Assembly (NCBI GenBank): GCA_008081305.1
Contig: VMCP01000034.1
Coordinates: 1 to 10,748 of the forward strand
From: Bacteroidota bacterium
GTDB lineage: Bacteria > Bacteroidota > Bacteroidia > NS11-12g > UBA955
DNA: 10,748 nucleotides
Direction of reading: 5' to 3'
Part shown: one piece after another, positions 1 to 7,649 of the stretch
Position numbering within the stretch: position 1 is the first letter of the stretch
How the letters are laid out: every line of letters starts with the position of its first letter
Notes under the pieces: model-generated
Seen by the model: only the letters and a program-made list of their open reading frames with translations
The model's database searches: none
Told to the model about the DNA's origin: nothing
Program-made: the position numbers and the translations under genes

Positions 1-2208
1 TTTCTGATTAATTGGGATATCTGTCGTTTTGCTCGCGAGCAAGGGTTCTTTTATGTTGGTAGAGGAAGCGGTGCCAATAGCGTTGTAGCCTATTGCCTGC
101 GAATAACCGATGTCGACCCCATTGATTTAGACCTTTACTTTGAACGTTTCATTAATCCTTTTCGCAGCAGTCCGCCCGATTTTGACCTTGATTTTTCTTG
201 GCAAGACAGGGATACGGTTACCCAATATATTTTAAATAAATACGGACCCAATCATGCCGCATTATTGGCAACCTACAATACCTTTCAAAACAATGCTGTG
301 GTGCGAGAATTAGGTAAAGTATATGGCTTACCTAAAGCAGAGATTGATGCATTGCTCGAAAGACCTAGTTACTATTCCCCTAAAAACTACCAACAGTACA
401 GTACGTCCAAAGACGATGTATACAGCACGCCAGGCATTGGACAGCGCACACGGCATAGAACTCTCGGATCCGATACAGCTGTAGAAGAATACGAAGCAGA
501 AGACAAAGAACTACTTTATGTTAAGCTACTAAAACACGCTCAAAAAATTCACGATTTACCCAACTACAGGAGCTTACATGTCGGAGGGATTTTAATCTCT
601 GAACAGAGTATCTACCATTACTCGGCGCTTGATTTACCACCCAAGGGATTTCCGTCGGTGCAATTCAGTATGCTAGAAGCGGAGGATCTCGGCTTGGCAA
701 AGTTCGACATCCTAAGCCAACGTGGCTTAGGACATATCAAGGATGCCGTTATTTACGTAAAGCAAAATCAAAAGAAAGACGTTGACCCTCACCAAATTCA
801 GACCTTTAAGAACGATCCACGTATTGCAAAAATGATTGCAAGAGGCAATACCATGGGTTGCTTCTATGTGGAAAGTCCCGCTATGAGACAATTGCTAAGA
901 AAGTTGAGGTGCAAAGATTATCTCACCCTGGTTGCTGCTTCTAGTGTGATTCGTCCTGGTGTAGCGAGAAGCGGTATGATGCGAACCTTTATTGAGCGAC
1001 ATATAGACCCTAAAAAACGCACCGAAGCACATCCTACGATGGAGAAAATCATGCCTGAAACTTACGGAATCATGGTTTATCAGGAAGACGTGATTCGCGT
1101 GGCGCATGAATTTGCTGGACTTGGCTTAGCCGAGAGCGACATCCTCCGCAGAGGTATGAGCGGTAAGTTTCGCAGCCGTAAGGAATTTGAAAAAGTAAAG
1201 CAGCAATTCTTTCAGCAAGCAAAGGAAAAAAAACATACCGTTAAACTCATTGAGGAAGTATGGCATCAAATTGAGAGTTTTGCCGGTTATAGCTTCGCTA
1301 AAGGACACAGTGCCAGCTACGCAGTAGAAAGTTATCAAAGCTTGCATTTAAAAGCCTATTACCCCCTTGAGTTTTACACGGCTGTAATCAATAATTTTGG
1401 TGGGTTTTACAAAACAGAATTCTATGTTCATGCCGCAAAGATGTGTGGGGCTGATGTACAGGCTCCCTGTATTAATAACAGTCGACACCTAACTCATATT
1501 GAAGGAACTACTTTATGGCTTGGACTGGGACTAGTTCAAAGCTTAGAAAGCACCCTGATTTCAAGCATTGTCAAGGAACAAAGTCAGGAGCCTTTTAAAG
1601 ATCTCTACGACTTTAAATCCCGTTGTGAACCTGGTATTGAGCAGATCAAAATACTCATTAGCATAGGCGCATTTCGTTTTATACCCAAAACGCGCAAGGC
1701 CCTATTTTGGGAAGCCCACGCCCTGTATGCAGAAAAGAAAAAACAAATCGTAACGCCTAAGCTTTTTGAAGAACAGCCCGGTGAGGTCAAACTACCCAGC
1801 TTAGAAGATAGCTGGCTAGAGATTGCCATCGATCAACGGGAACTGATTGGCTTTACCTTGTACGATGCCTTCCAACTGATTCAACCCGATCACATTCCGA
1901 TTTCCAATGTTCGGAGCCAACATTTACCATCGCTAATGGGAAAATCCGTTTACTTAGAAGGCCGATTGGTTACGGTTAAACCTACCCGCACAACGGGAGG
2001 TAAAGAAATGAACTTTGGCACTTGGCTTGATCGCGATGGCTATTTTTTTGATTCTGTACACTTCCCTCCTGTAGTATCTCGTTACCCATTTAAAGGGCGA
2101 GGCATATATCGTCTTTGGGGAACAGTTGTGGAAGACTTTGGTGTGGTTGCCGTAGAAGTTGCTAAGATGGAAAAACTTCCTCTATTGCCAGATCCCCGCA
2201 GCTTGTAA
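1..2208 (+). CDS. dnaE: DNA polymerase III alpha subunit, short Bacteroidota (ImuC/DnaE2-related) form, 5' truncated by window edge
   Basis: C-family DNA polymerase that adds nucleotides to a primer. The reading frame is open from base 1 and the first 735 visible codons end at a normal TAA, so only the start (PHP domain and beginning of the palm) is missing. Numbering from the first visible codon, the palm shows GRGSGANS near 23-30, the PPDFDLDF motif with metal-binding D62 and D64, and the third aspartate D236 in KFDIL, matching E. coli D401, D403 and D555. The fingers region (GCFYVES, VYQEDVIRVA, GYSFAKGHSASYA) and a helix-hairpin-helix region follow, then an OB-fold-like end (GKSVYLEGRLVTV onward). 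The protein stops right after this, with no tau-binding C-terminal domain, unlike the replicative E. coli enzyme. The PPD before the aspartates and the short C-terminus resemble ImuC/DnaE2 translesion polymerases, so an auxiliary, damage-related role is inferred; a replicative role cannot be excluded from this fragment. Confidence 0.93.
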   Translation, partial: FLINWDICRFAREQGFFYVGRGSGANSVVAYCLRITDVDPIDLDLYFERFINPFRSSPPDFDLDFSWQDRDTVTQYILNKYGPNHAALLATYNTFQNNAVVRELGKVYGLPKAEIDALLERPSYYSPKNYQQYSTSKDDVYSTPGIGQRTRHRTLGSDTAVEEYEAEDKELLYVKLLKHAQKIHDLPNYRSLHVGGILISEQSIYHYSALDLPPKGFPSVQFSMLEAEDLGLAKFDILSQRGLGHIKDAVIYVKQNQKKDVDPHQIQTFKNDPRIAKMIARGNTMGCFYVESPAMRQLLRKLRCKDYLTLVAASSVIRPGVARSGMMRTFIERHIDPKKRTEAHPTMEKIMPETYGIMVYQEDVIRVAHEFAGLGLAESDILRRGMSGKFRSRKEFEKVKQQFFQQAKEKKHTVKLIEEVWHQIESFAGYSFAKGHSASYAVESYQSLHLKAYYPLEFYTAVINNFGGFYKTEFYVHAAKMCGADVQAPCINNSRHLTHIEGTTLWLGLGLVQSLESTLISSIVKEQSQEPFKDLYDFKSRCEPGIEQIKILISIGAFRFIPKTRKALFWEAHALYAEKKKQIVTPKLFEEQPGEVKLPSLEDSWLEIAIDQRELIGFTLYDAFQLIQPDHIPISNVRSQHLPSLMGKSVYLEGRLVTVKPTRTTGGKEMNFGTWLDRDGYFFDSVHFPPVVSRYPFKGRGIYRLWGTVVEDFGVVAVEVAKMEKLPLLPDPRSL

Positions 2209-2240
2209 TCAAACAAACTGTTAAGAAATAGTTAGAAAAT

Positions 2241-2274
2241 CAGAGGTGAACGCACTCGTTTTTTTCGTTTTTTT
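2241..2274 (+). terminator. Weak candidate intrinsic terminator after dnaE
   Basis: A small hairpin can form from G2243-A-G, a bulged G2246, then T-G, pairing with C2253-A-C-T-C2257 around an AACG loop. It is followed by T7 at 2259-2265 and a second T7 at 2268-2274. The stem is only five pairs with a bulge, so it is weak, but the long T tract directly after it fits a Rho-independent terminator for dnaE. The same T-rich stretch sits just before the next start codon and might instead be promoter sequence. Confidence 0.35.
2257..2274 (+). repeat. Perfect tandem repeat of a 9-base T-rich unit
   Basis: The unit CGTTTTTTT occurs twice in direct succession, at 2257-2265 and 2266-2274, and is followed by GTTTTG. 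It ends nine bases before the ATG of the hydrolase gene. Homopolymeric T7 runs are prone to slippage, so the length of this 5' region could vary between cells or strains. Confidence 0.6.
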
Positions 2275-2283
2275 GTTTTGTTC

Positions 2284-5200
2284 ATGCGGATTGTCCCCAA
2301 CTCAAACTTAGCCTATATCAAAAAACTATTTATCCTATTTGTGCTCCTCAGTTTATCGCTGGAGGGATTCGCACAATACCCATATCCCACCAAAGAAAAA
2401 CAGGAAGAATGGGCGGAAGAAGTATTAAATACGATGTCTTTCGAAGACATGTTAGCCCAAATGTTAATGGTACCGGCATGGACGAAAAATGAGTCCCTAA
2501 GTGACGAGGTCATTGATGCAGTTGAAAAACACCATGTGGGTGGCGTAATATTCTTTCAAGGCACGGCGCAAACGCATGCACAAGCCATTCAATACTTACA
2601 GCAAACGGCTAAAACCCCATTGCTCATTGGAATGGATGCGGAATGGGGAGCTGCCATGCGACTCGACCATCTGCATAAATTCCCTTACCCCTTGACCATC
2701 GGAGCATCTCAAGATGCCAACCTTGCGTATGAAATAGGAAGAGCGCAAGGAAAGCAACTGAAGAGATTGGGAGTACACATCAATTTTGCCCCCGTGGTTG
2801 ATCTGAATATCAATCCAAATAATCCAATTATCGGTTTCAGAAGTTTTGGAGATCAGGCCGATCAAGTGGGAAAATTAGCATCTGCATTCAATAGCGGATT
2901 AGAGCATGAAGGCGTTTGGGGCTGTGCCAAACACTTCCCGGGGCATGGAAATACCAATGCGGATTCACACAAGGAATTACCCTTGGTGAACCACAACAAA
3001 AGTTCCCTTAAAAAAGAATTAAAACCGTTCGACATTTTGATAGAACATGGGGTTAAGAGCGTTATGGTTGCTCACTTAAGAATCCCGTATTTAGATAACC
3101 GGCCAAATATGCCCTCTTCATTATCTCCCAAAATAGTCTCCAAACTGTTACGAAAAGATTTAGGGTTTAACGGACTCATTATCACGGATGCCATGAATAT
3201 GAAAGGTATCAGTGCCCATTATAAAAACGATGAAGCGGTCAGAATGGCCATTAATGCCGGAAACGATATTCTATGTTTCGTAGATGATATTCCGAGTATC
3301 ATGTCTTCATGCAGAACTTGGTTAGAATCCGGCTGGGTGGATAGCATCACGGTTCGTAAAGCAGCAAAGCGCATTCTTGAAAGCAAATTCGCCTTGGGTT
3401 TAAAAAGAACTCCACACAATGTCGTTCAATTAAAGCAGCTATTAGAAAAGGACTACAACGATTTCCTTGGGATATCTGATAAGAACATCAATAAAGAAGA
3501 CGCGGCCATTGATATTGCTTCCAAAAGTTTATGCTTACTCGGTAAGCATAACTTACCCTGGGCTACCCATACCCACGATTCATTGTGGCTGATTGCCTTT
3601 GGTGGTCGCACCTCGGAGGACATCCTAGGAAAACTCAATTTTTACCACCACACGGAGATTGTTTGGGCCCACCAATTTCAATCTACGGATGAATTACACG
3701 CGTTTGTCAAACAGAAAAAAGGACCCAAATTGGTGTTCAATGGAGCTCAAAAAATGTGGAGCAACAATCCCCGTGAACTCCCTAAAAATCTCAAAATCTT
3801 TCTGGAATCAATGAAGGAACCTAAAGATATGGTCTTTCTACACACTGGTAATATTTATGCACTTCAAGGCTTACGAACAGCTGTCCCTGTATTACTTGGA
3901 ATGGAAACAGGGGTGGAATACCAAAAAGCAGCCATCGACGCGCTGTTTGGACAACGATCAATACCCGGGAAACTACCGGTAGATATTGACGAATACTGGA
4001 CGAAAGACAAATCTAAAAACCTAATTTCTTATGCCTACCAAGCAAATGAATCAAACCCTCAGCCCAATGATTTTCTATGTAATGAATACAAGTCGTTGAG
4101 TGGCATCATGGACTCAATCGTCTTGAATCGTGCTTCACAGACGGCTCAATTACTTGTTCTTAAAAACGGATCTAAAGTCTATAATATTTCGAGGGGAAAG
4201 GATCCCATTGGAAATAAAATCAACGAGCACAGCATTTACGATATCGCGAGTATCACAAAATTAGCTGCAACAACCGTGGCACTTATGAAATGCACGGAGG
4301 ATTTTAGATTGGATCTAAGCAAACCAATATCGACCTATTGGAAAGAAGCTGAGTCGTATCCATGGTCAAACACTCCCATTTATCGATTCCTCATACACCG
4401 ATCAGGTCTACCACCCTATTTACCTCTAAAAAGTATCCTTTCCAAACATCCATTATTCAGTATCCATAGGGATTCAATGGACTTCTCTAAAGGTATGATA
4501 GATATGGGAGATTCGCTTGATTTGCCCTCGGCTGTCAAGGATTCTGTTTGGTACTGGATTTGCCATACTGAACCCAAATCAGTTCAACGACGTAAGCCTT
4601 ACCCATACGTGTATTCTGATCTAAATGCCATAATTCTTGCGCGCTTTGTCGAGCATTTAACAAAGGAATCGTTAAGCTCTTTTTGTGATAAAAACTTTTA
4701 CCGTCCTCTAGGGATGCATCGAACCGGATTTCTACCTAAACGGCGACAGCTTGAGAAATGGACCTTACCGACTCAAATCGATTCGTTATGGCCAAGGGGG
4801 AAAATCCAAGCCACAGTGCACGATCCCACGTCAGCATTAATGGGAGGAATTGCGGGTAATGCGGGTTTATTTTCTACGGCACATGATTTAGCCAATTTGA
4901 TGCAGATGATCTGCAACGGCGGAAAACTCAATGGAAAGAGATACTTCAATAAAAGCACGGTAGATTTATTTACACAGGTATGGGCATACGATGAAAACCA
5001 CCGCGGGCTTGGCTTTGATAAACCCAATGGATTTCCCAATCAACTGAAGCACAAGGAATACAAAGGGAGTAATCTTTTTGATTATGCCCCGTTAAGCATT
5101 TTTGGCCACTCGGGTTTCACCGGAACATGGGCATGGGCTGACCCCAAGGAAGACTTGGTATTCATCTTCCTCTCTAACCGCACCTACCCGAACGATCGTC

Positions 5201-5286
5201 GTAACTCATTGGCTAAGAAAGGTTACCGTGGTTTATTGATGGAAATCGTCTATCGTTCGTTAAGAAGCAAACCATTACAGAATTAA
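2284..5286 (+). CDS. Exported fusion of a NagZ-like GH3 beta-N-acetylhexosaminidase and a beta-lactamase-fold serine hydrolase
   Basis: A 1000-residue secreted protein. The ATG at 2284 is preferred over the upstream in-frame TTG at 2278; it gives a signal peptide (KK, hydrophobic residues 15-26, likely cut after A30 before QYPYP). Residues about 40-370 are a family 3 glycosidase domain with the NagZ signature KHFPGHG at 216-222 and D227/H229 (the NagZ-type acid/base dyad), and nucleophile D302 in TDAMNMKG. Residues about 400-575 look like the GH3 C-terminal domain, ending in IPGKLPVDI. Residues about 610-990 are a class C beta-lactamase/DD-peptidase-like domain with S656-I-T-K659, Y777-S-D in place of the usual YxN, and H942-S-G in place of KTG. 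NagZ releases GlcNAc from muropeptides, so the likely substrate is peptidoglycan fragments, with the second domain acting on a peptide or ester; this substrate assignment is inferred. It is separated from both neighbours by gaps and is probably transcribed alone. Confidence 0.93.
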   Translation: MRIVPNSNLAYIKKLFILFVLLSLSLEGFAQYPYPTKEKQEEWAEEVLNTMSFEDMLAQMLMVPAWTKNESLSDEVIDAVEKHHVGGVIFFQGTAQTHAQAIQYLQQTAKTPLLIGMDAEWGAAMRLDHLHKFPYPLTIGASQDANLAYEIGRAQGKQLKRLGVHINFAPVVDLNINPNNPIIGFRSFGDQADQVGKLASAFNSGLEHEGVWGCAKHFPGHGNTNADSHKELPLVNHNKSSLKKELKPFDILIEHGVKSVMVAHLRIPYLDNRPNMPSSLSPKIVSKLLRKDLGFNGLIITDAMNMKGISAHYKNDEAVRMAINAGNDILCFVDDIPSIMSSCRTWLESGWVDSITVRKAAKRILESKFALGLKRTPHNVVQLKQLLEKDYNDFLGISDKNINKEDAAIDIASKSLCLLGKHNLPWATHTHDSLWLIAFGGRTSEDILGKLNFYHHTEIVWAHQFQSTDELHAFVKQKKGPKLVFNGAQKMWSNNPRELPKNLKIFLESMKEPKDMVFLHTGNIYALQGLRTAVPVLLGMETGVEYQKAAIDALFGQRSIPGKLPVDIDEYWTKDKSKNLISYAYQANESNPQPNDFLCNEYKSLSGIMDSIVLNRASQTAQLLVLKNGSKVYNISRGKDPIGNKINEHSIYDIASITKLAATTVALMKCTEDFRLDLSKPISTYWKEAESYPWSNTPIYRFLIHRSGLPPYLPLKSILSKHPLFSIHRDSMDFSKGMIDMGDSLDLPSAVKDSVWYWICHTEPKSVQRRKPYPYVYSDLNAIILARFVEHLTKESLSSFCDKNFYRPLGMHRTGFLPKRRQLEKWTLPTQIDSLWPRGKIQATVHDPTSALMGGIAGNAGLFSTAHDLANLMQMICNGGKLNGKRYFNKSTVDLFTQVWAYDENHRGLGFDKPNGFPNQLKHKEYKGSNLFDYAPLSIFGHSGFTGTWAWADPKEDLVFIFLSNRTYPNDRRNSLAKKGYRGLLMEIVYRSLRSKPLQN

Positions 5287-5311
5287 AATGGAATTTGGGC
5301 ATTCTTTTGCC

Positions 5312-5319
5312 TATCTTTG
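5312..5319 (+). promoter_or_regulatory. Bacteroidota -7 promoter box (TAnnTTTG) before bamD
   Basis: TATCTTTG matches the TAnnTTTG -7 consensus of Bacteroidota housekeeping promoters at all six defined bases. It lies eight bases before the bamD ATG, so transcription would begin only a few bases upstream of, or at, the start codon. A TTTG at 5294-5297 is the only -33-like element, but its 14-base spacing to the -7 box is shorter than the usual 17 to 23. It would drive the six-gene operon from bamD to aroA. Confidence 0.6.
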
Positions 5320-5327
5320 CGAGTTCC

Positions 5328-6137
5328 ATGAAAAGCGCGCGCCTGTTAGGTTTTATATTGATTTTCATTGGTTTGAACTCTTGTGGTGAATTCCAAAAAA
5401 TATACAAGAGCAAAAGTCGAGAATTGAAGTACAATAAAGCAATGCAATTGTACCAAGAGAAAGACTATGCGCGTTCCGTTCAATTGTTGGAACAGTTACG
5501 CGACATGTACCGAAACCGAGATAGCCTCGAAAATGTGTATTATCACATGTCCATGTGCTATTACGAGCTCAAGGATTACAGCTATGCGAGTTTATTCTTC
5601 AAAGATTACACAGAAAATTTCACCCAGAGCGATCGTGTCATTGAGTGTGCGTACATGGCGTTATATTGTGATTTCTTGGATATCGGGCCGAATGACTTAG
5701 ACCAAAGTCGTACGAAGGATGTGATTGGTGCGCTCCAGCTTTTTACTAATTATTATCCTGATTCAGAGTATACCGATAAATGCAATAATCATATTGATGC
5801 ATTGAGAGAAAAGCTCCAAGAAAAGGAGTACGCAATGGTGATTCAGTACTACCGAATGGGCGAATACCGAGCTGCGGTGACGAGTGCTAGAAACGCCGTT
5901 AAAATGTACCCAGATATTGACGCACGTGAAGAGCTAGATTGGATTACGGTTGACGCACAATATCAATTTGCAAAAAATAGCATCAGATCCAAGAAATTGG
6001 AAAGATTAGAGGAAGTACTTCAAAATATCGAAGATTACGTTTACAATCATAACAAAGAAAGCGATCACTTTGAGCAAGTGATGGAAATAAAAAATAAAGT
6101 AACAAAAACCATTAAAGAAATAAAACGTATTTCATGA
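5328..6137 (+). CDS. bamD: BamD, outer-membrane protein assembly lipoprotein
   Basis: A 269-residue TPR lipoprotein of the BAM complex, which folds beta-barrel proteins into the outer membrane. The ATG at 5328 is chosen because it starts directly with a lipoprotein signal peptide (MKSARLLGF, hydrophobic stretch, lipobox LNSC with acylated C19); the in-frame TTG at 5295 would place extra residues ahead of it and would lie upstream of the -7 box. After the cysteine come TPR-like helices: YNKAMQLYQEKDYARS, YYHMSMCYYELKDYSYA, then the BamD-typical ALQLFTNYYPDSEY and EYRAAVTSARNAVKMYPD. Length is close to E. coli BamD (245 residues). It is the first gene of an overlapping operon and its TGA shares bases with the ATG of the omega gene (ATGA at 6134-6137). 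The C-terminal tail is lysine-rich (KNKVTKTIKEIKRIS). Confidence 0.94.
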   Translation: MKSARLLGFILIFIGLNSCGEFQKIYKSKSRELKYNKAMQLYQEKDYARSVQLLEQLRDMYRNRDSLENVYYHMSMCYYELKDYSYASLFFKDYTENFTQSDRVIECAYMALYCDFLDIGPNDLDQSRTKDVIGALQLFTNYYPDSEYTDKCNNHIDALREKLQEKEYAMVIQYYRMGEYRAAVTSARNAVKMYPDIDAREELDWITVDAQYQFAKNSIRSKKLERLEEVLQNIEDYVYNHNKESDHFEQVMEIKNKVTKTIKEIKRIS

Positions 6138-6454
6138 ATACCAAAGACCATACTCAAGCTAAAACTAGAGATTTGAAATCTCTAGAAGGTGAAACCAACA
6201 ACGTTTATTTGTCGGCTATCATTATCGCCAAGCGTGCGAACCAAATCATGGAAAAGCAAAAAGAGGAAATCAAGAATCGTCTTGAGCCTTTTGCAATGGA
6301 CAGCGACAATCTTGAAGAAGTTCAAGAAAACCGCGAGCAAATTGAAATCTCCATGATGTACGAGCGTATGCCAAAGCCTACGCTTCAAGCAACCGAGGAA
6401 TTCAGTGAAGGCAAGACTTATTGGAGAATTCCTGAGTCTTCCGACAATGCTTAA
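6134..6454 (+). CDS. rpoZ: RNA polymerase omega subunit, Rpb6-like Bacteroidota form
   Basis: A 106-residue protein of the RpoZ/Rpb6 family, which binds the beta' subunit and helps assemble and stabilise RNA polymerase. The first conserved region is NNVYLSAIIIAKRANQI at residues 22-38, equivalent to the E. coli segment containing AARRARQ. A charged insert follows (about residues 40-70), then ENREQIEIS and the second conserved region KPTLQATEEFSEGK, which resembles the Rpb6 pattern of PT, a small residue, E and GK. It is longer than E. coli omega (91 residues). Its ATG overlaps the bamD stop by four bases and its own TAA lies inside the start of coaBC, implying coupled translation. The neighbourhood supports the call: rpoZ also sits directly before coaBC in Bacillus (gmk, rpoZ, coaBC, priA). 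No Shine-Dalgarno sequence is visible. Confidence 0.88.
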   Translation: MNTKDHTQAKTRDLKSLEGETNNVYLSAIIIAKRANQIMEKQKEEIKNRLEPFAMDSDNLEEVQENREQIEISMMYERMPKPTLQATEEFSEGKTYWRIPESSDNA

Positions 6455-7649
6455 TAAGCGCAAGATATTATTGGGTGTCACTGGCGGTATTGCCGCATAT
6501 AAGACACCAGAATTGGTACGGCTTTTAAGAAAAGCAGGTGCTGAGGTACAGGTTATTTGTACGCCTTCCGCCCTGCAATTCGTCACATTACACACCTTAA
6601 CCGTAGTTTCAGAGAGACCTGCACTGGTAGACTTCTTTGACGAAGAGTCAGGCAACTGGAATCACCATGTTGAAATGGGCCTTTGGGCCGATGCCATGGT
6701 TATCGCTCCTTGTGGATCAAACACCCTAGGGAAGATGGCGCAAGGTTTATGCGATAATTTATTACTCACCACGTTTTTATCTGCTCGATGCCCGGTATGG
6801 GTAGCACCTGCTATGGATTTAGACATGTACAAGCAATCAGCCGTTAGAGAGAACTTAACACTGTTAGAATCAAGAGACGTGCGTGTCATAGATGCGGAGG
6901 AAGGCCCATTGGCCAGTGGACTCGAGGGAAAAGGACGAATGGCCGAACCTGAAAACATTGTTACCGTACTTTCTGAGTTCTTCAACCCTCCCTATTCTCA
7001 GTGGAATAATAAGAAAGTATTAGTTACCGCCGGGCCCACCTACGAGCACATTGATCCGGTGCGCTTTATCGGCAATCACAGCACGGGAGCCATGGGTATT
7101 GAAATTGCCGAAAGGCTCGAAGAACTAGGTGCGTCTGTTCATTTGGTTCTAGGTCCTACACACCTTTCTCCTAACGAGAGAATAGAAGTGAGTAAAGTAA
7201 CCACCGCCGAAGAAATGTTTGAAGTTTGTAAACGACATTTTCCCAATTATGACGGAGGAATTTTCTCTGCAGCCGTTGCCGATTACAAACCAAAGAATGC
7301 TTCTAATCAGAAGATCAAGAAAACGGAATCAGACTTAAACATCGACTTGGTCCCAAACAAGGATATTTTAAGAGAACTATCACTATCCAAACGCGACAAT
7401 CAATTCACGGTAGGATTTGCACTAGAAACCGAAGATGCCGAAGGCAATGCTCTCAAAAAATTAAAAAATAAAAATTTAGATGCTATCGTTCTAAATACAG
7501 TCGGCGAGACCACCGGTTTTAAATCTGCCACCAATAAAGTAAAGATTTTTGACAAAAAAGGCCGTCGTTTTGATTCAGAATTAAAAAGTAAAACCGAAAT
7601 TGCTTTTGATATAATTCAAACCTTGGATGAGTGGGGAATTCCTAAATAA
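6447..7649 (+). CDS. coaBC: CoaBC, bifunctional phosphopantothenoylcysteine decarboxylase / phosphopantothenate-cysteine ligase
   Basis: A 400-residue cytosolic enzyme of coenzyme A synthesis. The CoaB half joins cysteine to 4'-phosphopantothenate and the CoaC half decarboxylates the product to 4'-phosphopantetheine. The ATG at 6447 gives the family start (KRKILLGVTGGIAAYKT); a 14-residue upstream extension from 6405 would run through the end of the omega gene. CoaC shows the flavin-binding GVTGGIAAYK (10-19), the catalytic H74 in NHHVEMG, PCGSNT (88-93), and PAMDLDM (121-127), where most bacteria have PAMN. The redox cysteine of E. coli (C158) is serine here (S157 in LASGLEGKGRM). CoaB shows VLVTAGPTYEHIDPVRFIGN (191-210) and AAVADYKPK with KIKK (289-292), placing the E. 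coli K289 equivalent. Overlaps the omega gene by eight bases and the next gene by 23 bases. Confidence 0.95.
   Translation: MLNKRKILLGVTGGIAAYKTPELVRLLRKAGAEVQVICTPSALQFVTLHTLTVVSERPALVDFFDEESGNWNHHVEMGLWADAMVIAPCGSNTLGKMAQGLCDNLLLTTFLSARCPVWVAPAMDLDMYKQSAVRENLTLLESRDVRVIDAEEGPLASGLEGKGRMAEPENIVTVLSEFFNPPYSQWNNKKVLVTAGPTYEHIDPVRFIGNHSTGAMGIEIAERLEELGASVHLVLGPTHLSPNERIEVSKVTTAEEMFEVCKRHFPNYDGGIFSAAVADYKPKNASNQKIKKTESDLNIDLVPNKDILRELSLSKRDNQFTVGFALETEDAEGNALKKLKNKNLDAIVLNTVGETTGFKSATNKVKIFDKKGRRFDSELKSKTEIAFDIIQTLDEWGIPK

Noticed and set aside
2217..2236. Short inverted repeat AACT/AGTT after the dnaE stop
   Set aside because: Only four pairs around a ten-base loop and no T tract directly after it; likely chance in an A/T-rich gap.
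2278..2283. TTG as start of the hydrolase gene, six bases upstream of the ATG
   Set aside because: The ATG at 2284 is in frame, adds nothing missing from the signal peptide, and ATG is the stronger codon.
5295..5327. In-frame TTG extension of bamD by 11 residues
   Set aside because: It would begin upstream of the -7 box and place a hydrophobic stretch before an otherwise ideal lipoprotein signal peptide.
5467..5700. 77-codon plus-strand open frame inside bamD
   Set aside because: It is an out-of-frame shadow within conserved TPR coding sequence with no recognisable product.
6405..6446. Upstream in-frame start extending coaBC by 14 residues
   Set aside because: The extra residues do not match the CoaBC N-terminus, while ATG 6447 gives the usual start a few residues before the flavin-binding motif.
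6182..6655. 157-codon open frame on the minus strand across omega and the start of coaBC
   Set aside because: It lies opposite two well-supported overlapping genes, its translation shows no family I recognise, and it would be antisense to conserved coding sequence.
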